A stretch of DNA of 64,000 nt from the NCBI GenBank assembly GCA_016720805.1, contig JADKJZ010000014.1, positions 930,001 through 994,000 on the forward strand, read 5' to 3'. Positions 45,761-55,503 of the stretch are shown piece after piece (position 1 is the stretch's first letter; each line of letters starts with the position of its first letter). Made by a program: the position numbers and the translations under genes. Under the pieces are notes generated by a model, which was not told where the DNA came from, did no database searches, and was given only the letters and a program-made list of their open reading frames with translations. Origin of the DNA: Gemmatimonadota bacterium (GTDB taxonomy: Bacteria; Gemmatimonadota; Gemmatimonadetes; Gemmatimonadales; GWC2-71-9).

Positions 45761-47103
45761 TCGTGATGAAGTTCGGTGGCACGTCGGTGGCCGATGCTCG
45801 TGCCATCACGGCGCTCCGGACGGCTGTCGCCAATGCGGCCAGCCAACAGCCGCTGGTCGTCGTCTCCGCACTCTCCGGCGTGACGGATACGCTGCTGCGG
45901 CTCGGTCGCGCCGCCATGCAGGGCGATGCCGCCGCCATCGCGAGCGGGTGTGAGGCCCTCCGTGCACGCCACCTGGCGGTCGCCACCGACCTCGGCATCC
46001 TCGACCGGGTGGCCGAGCCCCTCTGCGCCCAGCTCGACATGCTGGCGACCATCCTGGGCGCCGTACCGGCCATTGATCGGGAAGGCTGGCAGGACGCCGT
46101 CGTCGGGATGGGAGAGCTCCTCTCGTCGGTGGTGGTCGCGGCTGCGCTGGAGGCGGGCGGGCTTCCTGCGGCATGGTTCGACGCGCGACGAGTGGTTCGC
46201 ACCGACGCACGACACGGCGCCGCCATTCCCGATCAACCGGCGATCCGCACGCTGGTCGACGCGCATTTGGCGCCACTGCTGGCGGCCGGAGCACTCCCTG
46301 TGACGCAGGGTTTCATCGGCGCCACCGAGTCCGGTGCGTCCACCGTGCTCGGTCGGGGCGGCTCGGACTTCTCCGCCGCGCTGCTTGGTGCTGTCCTCGA
46401 GGCCGAGCGCGTGGAGATCTGGACCGATGTGAGCGGTCTGATGACGGCCGATCCGCGGATCGTCCCCGAGGCACTGGTGCTCGCCGAGGCGACCTACGAC
46501 GAGAGCGCCGAACTGGCGGCATTTGGCGCCAAGGTGCTCCACCCGGCGACTCAGTTGCCGTTGGTGGAAGCGGGGATCCCCATCGTGATCCGCAACACCT
46601 TCGCGCCCGGGGCACCAGGTACCCGCATCATCGCCGAGACCGAGTTCGATGCGACCGTGCCGATCCGGTCGATTTCGTTCAAGCGCGGAATTGCGGTCAT
46701 GCAGGTGCGTGCGGCACGGATGCTCGGTGCCTTCGGGTTTCTGCGGCAGATTTTCGAGGTGTTCGAGCGCCATGAAATCGTGGTTGATGTGCTCGCCACC
46801 AGCGAGGTCTCGGTCTCGCTCACCGTCGACCCCTCGCCTCGTCTGGAGGCGGTCATGCGGGACCTCGCACCGATCGGCGAAGTCACCCTGCGCGAGGGCC
46901 GGGGCGTCGTCGCCGTGGTGGGGCGCGGGATCCGGGACACACCGGGGATCGCGGCACGGGTGTACCAGGCGATTGCCGATGTGAACGTCGAGATGATCTC
47001 GCTCGGCGCGTCGGCCTCCAACTTGACCTTCATCGTGCGCGAGGAGGATGGGCCACGCGTGGTCCGGGCTCTGCATCGCGCCTTCTTCGGGGTGCCGACG
47101 TGA
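45757..47103 (+). CDS. lysC: Aspartate kinase
   Basis: 448 residues, a monofunctional LysC-type enzyme. Motifs: MKFGGTSVADA, VVVSALSGVTDTLL, VTQGFIGA, LGRGGSDFSAALLGA, WTDVSGLMTADPR and YDESAELAAFGAKVLHP. Two C-terminal ACT domains follow from about 300, where lysine feedback inhibition would act. It makes aspartyl phosphate, the entry to lysine, DAP, threonine and methionine. ATG overlaps the dapE stop by 4 bases. Confidence 0.96.
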   Translation: MIVMKFGGTSVADARAITALRTAVANAASQQPLVVVSALSGVTDTLLRLGRAAMQGDAAAIASGCEALRARHLAVATDLGILDRVAEPLCAQLDMLATILGAVPAIDREGWQDAVVGMGELLSSVVVAAALEAGGLPAAWFDARRVVRTDARHGAAIPDQPAIRTLVDAHLAPLLAAGALPVTQGFIGATESGASTVLGRGGSDFSAALLGAVLEAERVEIWTDVSGLMTADPRIVPEALVLAEATYDESAELAAFGAKVLHPATQLPLVEAGIPIVIRNTFAPGAPGTRIIAETEFDATVPIRSISFKRGIAVMQVRAARMLGAFGFLRQIFEVFERHEIVVDVLATSEVSVSLTVDPSPRLEAVMRDLAPIGEVTLREGRGVVAVVGRGIRDTPGIAARVYQAIADVNVEMISLGASASNLTFIVREEDGPRVVRALHRAFFGVPT

Positions 47104-47792
47104 GGATCGCGTTGATCGGGAACGGCCGCATGGCGCAGGCCATTCGGGCGGAAGCAGAGGCGGCCGGGGAGACGGTGGTCACCACGATCGCTCGCGGAGA
47201 GAATCCGGCAGGGGAGGGGATCACTGCTTCGCGGCTGACCGGCGCCGAGGTGGTGTTCGAGTTCTCCACGCCCGAGGCGGTCGTCGACAACCTGCGGGCA
47301 CTGCATCCGCTCGGACTCGCCGTGGTGTGCGGCACGACCGGATGGGACTCGGCCCGCGCGGAGGTTGAGGCGTCCTGGCGCGAGGGCCCCGGTGCCCTGC
47401 TCGCCGCCAGCAACTTTGCGATCGGCGTCCACCTCTTTCTCCGCGCCGCGCGCGATCTGGCACGTGCGGCGGCGGGGCAGCCCTCGTTCGGCGGCTTTCT
47501 GCACGAGCGCCACCACGCCGCCAAGCGGGATGCGCCGTCGGGCACGGGACTCCGCTTGCAGGAGGCCGCCCGTACCGGCGACCCGACGCGCGAGTGGCCC
47601 ATCTCCTCGGTGCGGGCCGGCTCGATCCCGGGCGAGCACGAGCTGGTGCTCGATGCGCCGTATGAATCGATCACCCTGCGGCACGTGGCGCGCGATCGTC
47701 GCGTCTTTGCGGCCGGGGCCCTGACGGCAGGACGATGGCTGCTTGGCCGACGCGGCGTATTCACGCTGGATGCACTCTTCGAGGAGGGTTGA
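47100..47792 (+). CDS. dapB: 4-hydroxy-tetrahydrodipicolinate reductase
   Basis: 230 residues, slightly short for DapB. N-terminal GNGRMAQAI for NAD(P)H, EFSTPEAV, CGTTGWD, then the signature HERHHAAKRDAPSGTGL with catalytic His and Lys, and HELVLDAPYESITLRHVARDR near the end. It reduces the DapA product in DAP/lysine synthesis. GTG start overlaps lysC by 4 bases. Confidence 0.93.
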   Translation: MRIALIGNGRMAQAIRAEAEAAGETVVTTIARGENPAGEGITASRLTGAEVVFEFSTPEAVVDNLRALHPLGLAVVCGTTGWDSARAEVEASWREGPGALLAASNFAIGVHLFLRAARDLARAAAGQPSFGGFLHERHHAAKRDAPSGTGLRLQEAARTGDPTREWPISSVRAGSIPGEHELVLDAPYESITLRHVARDRRVFAAGALTAGRWLLGRRGVFTLDALFEEG

Positions 47793-47794
47793 TC

Positions 47795-48685
47795 ATGCTC
47801 CCGAACGGAACCGGTACGGCGATCGTCACCCCCTTCAGTCCGCAGGGCGACGTCGACCACGAGGCACTGGCCCAGTTGGTCGACTGGCAGATCGAGGAAG
47901 GGGTGGATTTCCTCGTGGCCTGCGGCAGCACGGGCGAGGCCGCGACGCTCTCGCTCGACGAACGATTGGCCGTGACGGCCACCGTCGTGCGCTCCGCCTC
48001 TGGTCGTGTTCCTGTCCTCGCAGGCGCGACCGACAACGCCACGGCCCGGGCGGTCGACGAAGCGCAGGCGCAGGCGGCGCTTGGCGTAGCCGGCATCATG
48101 AGTGCCTCGCCCTATTACAACAAGCCGACGCAGGCCGGCCTCGAAGCACACTTTCGCGCCATCGCCGACGCCATTCACCTCCCGCTGCTGCTGTACAACG
48201 TCCCCGGGCGGACCGGGGTCGACCTGCGTCCGGAGACGGTGGCACGCCTCGCGGAGCATCCCCGGATTGGCGGCATCAAGGAGGCGAGTGGCAGCGTGCG
48301 CCGGGTAATGGACCTGGTGGCCCAGACGCCAAGTGACTTCGTGGTGCTGTGCGGTGATGATGACCTCGTCGTCCCGGCGATCGCTGCCGGTGCACGGGGC
48401 CTCATCTCAGTCGCGAGCAACGCCTTGCCCCGCGCGATCGCCACGATCGTCCGCCATGCGCGCGCGGGCGACTTCGCCACGGCGCGTGCCGACCTGCTCC
48501 CGCTCCTCCCGTTCATCGACCTGCTCTTCACCGAAGCGAACCCGATTCCGGTGAAGGCCGCGCTGGCGATGCAGGGGCGCATCGGTGACACCGTGCGCCT
48601 CCCGCTCCTGTCGGCCACCGCCCCGCTGCGTGAGCGCATGGCGCCATTTCTTCCGATGACTTCCCGCCTTGGAGTGCCCGCGTGA
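47795..48685 (+). CDS. dapA: 4-hydroxy-tetrahydrodipicolinate synthase
   Basis: 296 residues, a TIM-barrel class I aldolase. Seen: GTGTAIVTPFSP, CGSTGEAATLS, SPYYNKPTQAGL with the active-site Tyr, YNVPGRTGVDL, and the Schiff-base Lys in GIKEASGS. It condenses pyruvate with aspartate semialdehyde. ATG at 47795 lies 2 bases after the dapB stop. No asd gene is present in the window. Confidence 0.96.
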   Translation: MLPNGTGTAIVTPFSPQGDVDHEALAQLVDWQIEEGVDFLVACGSTGEAATLSLDERLAVTATVVRSASGRVPVLAGATDNATARAVDEAQAQAALGVAGIMSASPYYNKPTQAGLEAHFRAIADAIHLPLLLYNVPGRTGVDLRPETVARLAEHPRIGGIKEASGSVRRVMDLVAQTPSDFVVLCGDDDLVVPAIAAGARGLISVASNALPRAIATIVRHARAGDFATARADLLPLLPFIDLLFTEANPIPVKAALAMQGRIGDTVRLPLLSATAPLRERMAPFLPMTSRLGVPA

Positions 48686-49518
48686 ACGACCTTGAAGCCC
48701 GCATTGCCCCCTTCCTCGACCAGGTCCCCGAAGGACGCGAGAACGAAGCGCGCCGCGCCTTCGCCCAGCTCAAGGAAGCACTCCAGCACGGGCGTATCCG
48801 CGCCGCGGAACGCGACGCCGACGGCCGATGGCACGTGAACGGCTGGGTCAAGCGCGGCATCCTGCTCGGCTTCCGGCTCGGCGTGCTCGTCGACGCCGGC
48901 ACGGCGGGGCCGATGCGGTTCTTCGACAAGGACAGCTTCGGGGTGCGTGCCACCACGATCGACGAGGGAATCCGGATCGTGCCAGGCGGCACCGCGGTGC
49001 GTGAGGGCAGCTACCTCGCGCGCGGCGTGATCGTGGTGCCACCGGCGTATGTGAACGTCGGCGCGTATGTCGATGAGGGGACGCTGATCGATTCGCACGC
49101 GCTCGTCGGCTCCTGTGCGCAGATCGGGAAGCGCGTGCACTTGTCGGCGGCGGCCCAGATCGGTGGCGTGCTCGAGCCGGCCGGGGCGATGCCGGTGATC
49201 ATCGAGGACGACGTGTTGGTGGGGGGGAATTGCGGGGTGTACGAGGGGACGATCGTGCGGCGACGCGCCGTCCTGGCGCCCGGGGTGCTCCTGACTGGTG
49301 GGACGGCGGTGGTCGACCTCGTCCACGACCGGATCCTGCGGCGTGAGGGCGACTCGCCGCTGGAGATTCCGGAAGGGGCGGTCGTGGTGCCGGGGAGCCG
49401 ACCGGTGACCCACGGGAGCGGGCAGGCGCGCGGGATCTCGCTGTACGCGCCCGTGATCGTCAAGTACCGCGACGAGCGCACCGACGCGGCGGTGCAGCTC
49501 GAAGATTTGATCCGCTAG
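48682..49518 (+). CDS. dapD: Tetrahydrodipicolinate N-succinyltransferase
   Basis: 278 residues. The left-handed beta-helix hexapeptide region runs from about 95 to 220 (YLARGVIVVPPAYVNVGAYVDEGTLIDSHALVGSCAQIGKRVHLSA in pieces), with the family marker GGVLEPAGAMPVIIEDDVLVGGNCG. It commits the pathway to the succinylated branch, matching dapE. GTG start overlaps dapA. Its stop shares the palindrome CTAG with the stop of the convergent next gene. Confidence 0.95.
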   Translation: MNDLEARIAPFLDQVPEGRENEARRAFAQLKEALQHGRIRAAERDADGRWHVNGWVKRGILLGFRLGVLVDAGTAGPMRFFDKDSFGVRATTIDEGIRIVPGGTAVREGSYLARGVIVVPPAYVNVGAYVDEGTLIDSHALVGSCAQIGKRVHLSAAAQIGGVLEPAGAMPVIIEDDVLVGGNCGVYEGTIVRRRAVLAPGVLLTGGTAVVDLVHDRILRREGDSPLEIPEGAVVVPGSRPVTHGSGQARGISLYAPVIVKYRDERTDAAVQLEDLIR

Positions 49519-50543
49519 AAACCGAGCTTGGTGATCCGCCCACCTGGGCCGACGCCCCAGGCGGTTCGGCCGACGCCGCCGACGCTCCAATACTGGCTCG
49601 GCGTGGCGGTCGTCCAGGTCATTCCCGCGTCCCGCGTCACCAGCAGTCCGGCGAGAGTCGCGGCGACGGCGGTGTTGCGATCGGCCCCGGGCACCCACGA
49701 CACGCCGAAGAACGAGCCGCGCACGGCGGGGCGGGGGCGCATGGTCCAGGTCGCGCCGCCATCATCGGTCACGCCCACCACTGCCGAGGCGGTGTCGGTG
49801 CGCATTTGGGCAATGCGCGCGCCGACACCGATCCCGCGCTTCGCGTCGAGCCACGACGTCGCGGTCATCCCGGCGCCGTCACCCTTCACGAACGGCGTCG
49901 GGACGGCGCGCCACTGCTTGCCGCCGTTCGTCGTCACCAGGAGCCGCCCTTCCGGCGCGCCGGTGGCCACCCAGGCATTCGACTTCCCCTGACTGACCAG
50001 GCAGCCCCCGCTCGCGGCGAAGGCTCCCTCACTCGCCAGCGGTGCGGGGAGCGCCTCCGTGGGGAGCAGGTTCCACGACGCGCCTCCGTCCTCGGTCCGC
50101 ATCATCATCGTGCGGCCGTTGGCCGCGTCGCTGAATGCCACGCCGTGCTTCGTGTCAAAGAAGGTGAAGCAGTCGAAGAACGCTGCGGTGTCCGCGTTGG
50201 TGAACTGCAGTGTCCACTGCGCGCCACCATCGGTGGTGTGATAGATCCGCGACTTGATCCCCGGTCCGGCGGCCAGCAGCCACGCCTCCTCGGCGCTGAA
50301 CGCGTGCACGTCGCGGAACTCCATCGTCTCCGCGCCGGGCACGGCCTTCAGTTCCCAGGTCGTGCCACCGTCGCGCGTCCGCAGCACCGTTCCCTTGTGG
50401 CCGCTGACCCACGCGACCTGTTCGTTCACGGCCGCCACCGCCTGCAGCAGGGCGGTCGTCCCGCTCGTCTGCTCGGTGACAACCGGGGCCTGGGCCGCGA
50501 GGGCGGCCGGAACCAACGCCACGACGACGGCGAAGCGACGCAT
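49515..50543 (-). CDS. Secreted YCF48/BNR-type beta-propeller protein
   Basis: 342 residues. Signal peptide ends at AALAAQ. Repeated Asp-box turns (RTRDGGTTWEL, HTTDGGAQWTL, RTEDGGASWNL, TTNGGKQWR, VTDDGGATWTM, VTRDAGMTWTT) mark six or seven propeller blades as in YCF48-like photosystem assembly factors and sialidase-like proteins. Its role here is unknown; it is probably periplasmic and interaction-based. ATG at 50543 is favoured over GTG 50552 because GAGGTGA sits at the right distance upstream. Confidence 0.88.
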   Translation of the reverse strand: MRRFAVVVALVPAALAAQAPVVTEQTSGTTALLQAVAAVNEQVAWVSGHKGTVLRTRDGGTTWELKAVPGAETMEFRDVHAFSAEEAWLLAAGPGIKSRIYHTTDGGAQWTLQFTNADTAAFFDCFTFFDTKHGVAFSDAANGRTMMMRTEDGGASWNLLPTEALPAPLASEGAFAASGGCLVSQGKSNAWVATGAPEGRLLVTTNGGKQWRAVPTPFVKGDGAGMTATSWLDAKRGIGVGARIAQMRTDTASAVVGVTDDGGATWTMRPRPAVRGSFFGVSWVPGADRNTAVAATLAGLLVTRDAGMTWTTATPSQYWSVGGVGRTAWGVGPGGRITKLGF

Positions 50544-50553
50544 GCCAATCACC

Positions 50554-52710
50554 TCAGTAGTTGGGGAGCGACTTCCGCATCCGCAGGGTGAGCGAGTCCG
50601 CCTTGGCGGCTGTCACGCTGTCGCCCAGCTGCCGGAACGCTTCGGCGCCGCCACCGTAGACCAGATAGTACAGACCGAGGATCGACGCCGAGGGCTCGTC
50701 GACCCAGCCTGCGGGGCGCTCGCGCGCGGCGGCCTCCGGATGGTACACCCCGAAGAGGAGGGCACGCGTGCGCGCCACATCGACCCAGCTGAAGTTCTGC
50801 GTCATCCGGATCGCGCCACCTTCGGTGATCGGCCGCGGCATCACCTGGCGGACCATCCCCTGCGAGAGCAGGTACGGCCGGAGTCCGAGCGAGGCGTCGG
50901 GGTAGTTGCCGGTGCTCCACGAGAAGTAGATCGGCCGCTTGCCCAGATTGTCGCGGATCAGCAGCGCCGCGGCGATGTCGCTCCGGGTCATGTACTCGCC
51001 GCCGAAGCGGAGGACGAGCGAGTCGATCATCATCCCGGCGTTCTTCGGCGTCTGCGAATACTCCGGCAGCGAGTCCAGCCCCTGCGTCGTCATCGCGAAG
51101 ACGGTGTTGGTCGGCTTGACCCAGCTGGTGGCTGCCGGGGCGCCCAGCGGCACCGTGTCGGCGTCGCTGCGCGGGCGCCAGAGCGCGGCGGCCGTCGCGG
51201 GGTCGAACGTCGGCGTCTCGCGACGGCGGATCTGGCGCAGGTGCCAGTCGGTGTTCATCAGCGACAGGTTGGCCAGCGTCACGTCGCGGCGGATGCCGAG
51301 CACCTCCTGCGCAAACCAGAGCGGGAAGGTGTCGTTGTCGCCGGCGGTGATCAGGATGCCGTACGGCTCGACCGACTCGAGGATGTCGATGGCGAAGTCG
51401 CGGGCCAGCGTTTCGTGGGCGCGCGAGGCCGAGACGCGGTTGCCGAAGAACGGCACCAGGCCGAGCAGCAGCACCGGCGTGCCGACCAGCCAGCGCCGCG
51501 AGTCGCTTACCCGATCGCCCAGCATCTCGCCGATATAGCGGATGGTGGCGGCGAGGCCGGCGGCGATCAGCACGCCGACGAAGGCGAACGAGACGACGAA
51601 GAAGTAGTCGCGCTCGCGGACCTCGCGCATCTCCTGCGTGATCGCGGAATTGTTGGCCTGGAACGAATAGCCGTACTTGAAGTTCAGGTAGTAGATCAGC
51701 ATCAGGGTGACGGTGAACAGCAGCGCCCCGGCGGCGAGGCCGGCCCGCTTGTCGCGGCGCAACAGGGCGAGGACTCCGCCGAGCGTCGTCGCCGTGAAGA
51801 TGCCGACCATCAAGCTGCGGAAGGCGCCGAGGTCCCGGCCCCACTGCCAGCTCCAGTAGGTCCAGTAGTTGGTCAGCTGGGCCGACAGGGGCGACTGCCG
51901 CACCGAGAGGTCCGGCTTGCCATACTGCACGCGGCCGAGGACATCCTTGAGCGCCTGCGAGAAGAAGCCGACCGGCTCGCCCTCGTTGATCGGCGGATAC
52001 TGACCGGCGCGGATCGGCAGGTAGACGTAGTTGAGCGAGAGCCCCACCACGACGGCCAGCGCCACCGCGGCGATGACGCGCGGGCGGAGCATGATGCGCC
52101 AATCGGTCATCAGGACATAGATGCCCACGACGGGCATCGCCAGCACACCCATCATGTGGTTGGTCGAGGACAAGGCGGTGAGATACACCGCGGCCACCAC
52201 CCAGCGATCCCGCCGCTCACCGGCCGGCTCGTCGGCCCAGCGCACCATGCACCAGACCACCATCGCGATCGAGAGCAGCGACACCGTGTAGACCTTTTCG
52301 TTCACGGTGCTCTGGTTCCAGACGGTCCAGGCCATCGCGGAGGCGAAGACGCCGGCGAAGGCCGACGCCAGACGTGGGCCCCGCGCCGTCGGGAGGATCG
52401 GCCGCAACCACCGCTCGGCCACCAGGAACCAGAGGCCGGCCCCGCCCGCGCTGGTGATCGCCGCGAAGAGGTTGATCCGCACCGAGTACTCCGCCGCCAG
52501 CGGCAGCAGCCCCCAGGCGTGCGCCATCAGCGTGAAGAGCGGATTGCCCGGCGGGTGCGGGATGCCCAGCACCTTGGCGGCGGCGATGTACTCCGAGGTG
52601 TCCCAGAAGGCCGTGGTCGGCGACAGGGTCAGGAAGTACACCACGAACACCACCAGGAAGGTGGCGACGGCCCAGAGGTAGGGCGGGCGTTCGGCGGGCG
52701 TATCGGACAC
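50554..52710 (-). CDS. DUF2723 family multi-pass membrane protein
   Basis: About 718 residues with some 10-12 helices in the first 460. The DUF2723 signature is present near the start: FWDTSEYIAAAKVLGIPHPPGNPLF. NQSTVNEKVYTVS and STNHMMGV also match. The C-terminal third is soluble (ITAGDNDTFPLWFAQEVLGIRRDV, PIYFSWSTGNY). The family resembles GT-C glycosyltransferases such as protein O-mannosyltransferases; the Asp-Glu near the first helix would fit catalysis, but activity is inferred. GTG at 52710 has GGAG upstream; TTG at 52740 would add 10 residues. Confidence 0.88.
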   Translation of the reverse strand: MSDTPAERPPYLWAVATFLVVFVVYFLTLSPTTAFWDTSEYIAAAKVLGIPHPPGNPLFTLMAHAWGLLPLAAEYSVRINLFAAITSAGGAGLWFLVAERWLRPILPTARGPRLASAFAGVFASAMAWTVWNQSTVNEKVYTVSLLSIAMVVWCMVRWADEPAGERRDRWVVAAVYLTALSSTNHMMGVLAMPVVGIYVLMTDWRIMLRPRVIAAVALAVVVGLSLNYVYLPIRAGQYPPINEGEPVGFFSQALKDVLGRVQYGKPDLSVRQSPLSAQLTNYWTYWSWQWGRDLGAFRSLMVGIFTATTLGGVLALLRRDKRAGLAAGALLFTVTLMLIYYLNFKYGYSFQANNSAITQEMREVRERDYFFVVSFAFVGVLIAAGLAATIRYIGEMLGDRVSDSRRWLVGTPVLLLGLVPFFGNRVSASRAHETLARDFAIDILESVEPYGILITAGDNDTFPLWFAQEVLGIRRDVTLANLSLMNTDWHLRQIRRRETPTFDPATAAALWRPRSDADTVPLGAPAATSWVKPTNTVFAMTTQGLDSLPEYSQTPKNAGMMIDSLVLRFGGEYMTRSDIAAALLIRDNLGKRPIYFSWSTGNYPDASLGLRPYLLSQGMVRQVMPRPITEGGAIRMTQNFSWVDVARTRALLFGVYHPEAAARERPAGWVDEPSASILGLYYLVYGGGAEAFRQLGDSVTAAKADSLTLRMRKSLPNY

Positions 52711-52764
52711 GCGTGGCTCCGGTGCGGTGGGGGAGGTCAAAGTGGTGGTTGGTCGAACCGCGAC

Positions 52765-54294
52765 TTAATGGCGGAACATTCGGGCGCCGGTCATCACCAT
52801 GGCAATGCCAAGGCGATCCGCGGCAGCAATCACGTCGGGGTCCTTGATCGAGCCCCCGGGTTGGATGATCGCTCGGACCCCCGCCTCCGCCGCGGCTTCG
52901 ACGCCGTCCGGAAAGGGGAAGAAACCATCGGACGCCAGCACGGCGCCATCCAGGAGGTGTCCGGCCTGCCGTGCCTTGTGGACGGCGAGGAAGGAGGCAT
53001 CCACACGGCTCATCTGGCCGGCCCCGATGCCGAGGGCCTGTTCGCCCCGGGCCAGCAGGATCGCGTTGGACTTCACGGTGGCGACGGCGGCCCAGGCGAA
53101 TCGAAGGTCGATCATCTCCTCGGCCGTCGGCGTGCGGCTCGTCGGAACCGACCAACCGTCCTCGTTGTGGTCGAACGCGAACTGGTCCTGGATCAGGAAG
53201 CCGCCGCGAATGCGCTTCCAGTCGAGGCTGTCGTGGCCGACCGGGACCGGCAGCTCGACAATGCGGAGGTTCCGCTTCTCGGCAAAGATCGCCAACGCAT
53301 CGGCATGAAAGGCCGGGGCGACGATCACTTCGATGAAGAGATCGCGCATCGCCTCGGCCGCCGGGCGATCGACCACCGTGTTGAAGGCGATGACGGAGCC
53401 GAAGGCGGAGGTCGGATCGGTGGCCCGTGCCCGTTCGAACGCTTCCTTGGCACTCCGGCCCAGGGCAATGCCGCACGGCGTGGTGTGCTTGATCACGGCG
53501 CAGGCGACATCGTGGCTCCAGGCCGCGACGGCCGCCATGGCGGCGTCGATGTCCAGCAGGTTGTTGAAGGACAGTTCCTTCCCCTGCCGCTGTGTCAGGT
53601 CACCGATCCCACGCGGTTCCTCGGACACGTAGAGCGCGGCGCGCTGCTGCGGATTCTCGCCGTAGCGGAGCACCTGTCGCCGCTCCATCGCCAGCGCGAT
53701 CCGCTCGGGGAGGGACGCCTGGCGTGGCGTGAGATAGCCAGCGATGGCATTGTCGTAGTCGGAGGTGTGCGTGAACACCTTGGCGGCGAAGCCCTGGCGC
53801 ACCTCGAGCGGGATCTCGCCACCAGCCACCAATTCGAGGACCTGGCCATAGTCGCGCGGATCGACCACCGGGAGGACGAACTCGAAATTCTTCGCCGCGG
53901 AGCGCAGCATCGACGGGCCGCCGATGTCGATGTTCTCGATCGCGTCCTCGAACGAGACGTCCGGATGGGCGATCGTCGCGCGGAAGGGGTAGAGATTCAC
54001 GGCGACGAGTTGGAAGGAGGCAATGCCATGCTCCTTCATCACCCGCACATGTTCGGGACGATCGGGGCGCGCGAGCAGGCCGGCGTGGACCACCGGATGG
54101 AGCGTCTTGACGCGACCATCGAGGATCTCGGGGAAACCGGTGATCTGGTCGACCGTGGTGACTGGGCAGCCGGCGTCGCGGAGGAGGGCGGCGGTGCCGC
54201 CGGTGGAGACCACTTCCCAGCCCAGGCGAACGAGTTCCTGGGCAAAAGCCACTACACCACGTTTGTCACTGACCGAGATCAGGGCACGCTGCAT
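52765..54294 (-). CDS. purH: Bifunctional AICAR transformylase/IMP cyclohydrolase
   Basis: 509 residues, both domains present. The IMP cyclohydrolase (MGS-like) half has LISVSDKRGVVAFA, STGGTAALL, GRVKTLHPVVHAGLL and ENIDIGGPSMLRSAAKN. The AICAR transformylase half has RYGENPQQRAALY, the catalytic IKHTTPCGIALG, and VKSNAILLARGEQALGIGAGQMSRVD. It performs the last two steps of IMP synthesis. ATG at 54294 begins family homology; purN lies 22 bases upstream. Confidence 0.97.
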   Translation of the reverse strand: MQRALISVSDKRGVVAFAQELVRLGWEVVSTGGTAALLRDAGCPVTTVDQITGFPEILDGRVKTLHPVVHAGLLARPDRPEHVRVMKEHGIASFQLVAVNLYPFRATIAHPDVSFEDAIENIDIGGPSMLRSAAKNFEFVLPVVDPRDYGQVLELVAGGEIPLEVRQGFAAKVFTHTSDYDNAIAGYLTPRQASLPERIALAMERRQVLRYGENPQQRAALYVSEEPRGIGDLTQRQGKELSFNNLLDIDAAMAAVAAWSHDVACAVIKHTTPCGIALGRSAKEAFERARATDPTSAFGSVIAFNTVVDRPAAEAMRDLFIEVIVAPAFHADALAIFAEKRNLRIVELPVPVGHDSLDWKRIRGGFLIQDQFAFDHNEDGWSVPTSRTPTAEEMIDLRFAWAAVATVKSNAILLARGEQALGIGAGQMSRVDASFLAVHKARQAGHLLDGAVLASDGFFPFPDGVEAAAEAGVRAIIQPGGSIKDPDVIAAADRLGIAMVMTGARMFRH

Positions 54295-54316
54295 TGTCAC
54301 AAACTCCGGTGCGGAT

Positions 54317-54907
54317 TCAGGCCGCAGGGGGAAGAGCAAATGGTACGGGGCGGCCAGCGCGCGCCGCCGCCGTCACCGCCGCGGGGAGGAGTCGATGCTC
54401 GGCGGCCAGGACCCGCGCCGCCAATGACTCCGGCGTGTCACCCGGCTGCACCGGCACCCGGGCCTGCCCGAGGATCGCGCCGCGGTCGTAGACCTCGTCC
54501 ACCAGGTGCACGGTGGCGCCACTCTCGGTGTCGCCAGCCGCCAGCACCGCGGTGTGGACACGCCCGCCATACATGCCCGGGCCGCCATGCTTCGGCAGCA
54601 GTGCCGGGTGAATGTTGATGATCCGGCCATGGTAGGCCGCCACGACGACCGGGGGCACCAGCTTCAGGTAGCCCGCCAGGACCAGCAGGTCGACTCGGCC
54701 ACCCTCGAGCGCGGCCAGCCACTCGGCGCCATCCCGGTGGCTCTGGAGCCGATGCGTGGCGATGCCGCGCCGCGCAGCCGCTTCGAGCGCCGCGGCATCA
54801 CGGTCGCTGAGCACGAGCACCACGTCGGCCCCCGTGCTCGGGGCGTCGCAGAGCGCCAGAAGGTTGCTGCCGCGGCCCGAGACCGCCACTGCCACGCGAT
54901 AGCTCAC
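54317..54907 (-). CDS. purN: Phosphoribosylglycinamide formyltransferase
   Basis: 196 residues. Motifs: VAVSGRGSNLLAL for phosphate binding, LVLAGYLKLVPP, IINIHPALLPKHGGPGMYG with the catalytic Asn-His, and TVHLVDEVYDRGAILGQ with the catalytic Asp. It formylates GAR with 10-formyl-THF. GTG start. Co-transcribed with purH. Confidence 0.95.
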   Translation of the reverse strand: MSYRVAVAVSGRGSNLLALCDAPSTGADVVLVLSDRDAAALEAAARRGIATHRLQSHRDGAEWLAALEGGRVDLLVLAGYLKLVPPVVVAAYHGRIINIHPALLPKHGGPGMYGGRVHTAVLAAGDTESGATVHLVDEVYDRGAILGQARVPVQPGDTPESLAARVLAAEHRLLPAAVTAAARAGRPVPFALPPAA

Positions 54908-54957
54908 AGCCCTTCAATCTAACGAGGAGACCCCGGATCGCGGGGGCAGATGGGCCC

Positions 54958-55503
54958 TCAGCGCGCCGAGGTCAGCAATGCGACGGCAGCGCGGAGGTCG
55001 GCGGCCACCGGAAACCCGAGCGTGCCGGTCTCCTCGACGTGTCGGGCCCCATCGCCGGTGCGGACCAGGACGGCCTGGGCGCCGAGTGCTCGGGCTGGCA
55101 GGAGGTCGCCAGGGCGATCGCCGATGCACCACGAGCGTGCCAGGTCGATCCCGAAGCGCTGCGCTGCCTGCCGATGCATCGCGGTGCCTGGCTTGCGGCA
55201 GTCGCAGTCGTCCTCGCGCCGGTGCGGGCAATGGTAGACCGCGTCGATGGTGATGCCATGGGCAGAGAGCTGGCGCTGCAGTTCGGCCTGCACCGCCTCG
55301 AAGTCGGCCTCGGTGAAAAAACCCTGCCCGATGCCGGACTGATTGGTGACGATGATGCGGAGGTAGCCGAGGCGCGTCAGCTCGTGCAGCGCCTCGATGA
55401 CACCTGGCAGGAGGACGACACCCGCCGGATCGGCAAGGTGGCCGGGGTCCTCGATCAGGGTACCGTCGCGATCGAGGAAGACGGCCGGCGGATGGTCGGT
55501 CAT
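54958..55503 (-). CDS. gmhB: D-glycero-heptose 1,7-bisphosphate 7-phosphatase family HAD phosphatase
   Basis: 181 residues, HAD-IIIA fold. Nucleophile motif VFLDRDGTLIED, threonine motif IVTNQSGIGQGFF, zinc-binding CPHRREDDCDCRKPGT, and CIGDRPGDLLPA. This is the GmhB/HisB-N pattern; the expected product is heptose 1-phosphate for LPS core, fitting a diderm cell, but a histidinol-phosphatase role is possible. ATG at 55503 overlaps the upstream lipoprotein stop by 4 bases. Confidence 0.9.
   Translation of the reverse strand: MTDHPPAVFLDRDGTLIEDPGHLADPAGVVLLPGVIEALHELTRLGYLRIIVTNQSGIGQGFFTEADFEAVQAELQRQLSAHGITIDAVYHCPHRREDDCDCRKPGTAMHRQAAQRFGIDLARSWCIGDRPGDLLPARALGAQAVLVRTGDGARHVEETGTLGFPVAADLRAAVALLTSAR

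Noticed and set aside
50254..54618. A 1454-codon open frame on the plus strand
   Set aside because: It is antisense to purH, purN and the DUF2723 gene and has the Arg/His/Asp/Gly-rich composition of a shadow frame in high-GC DNA.
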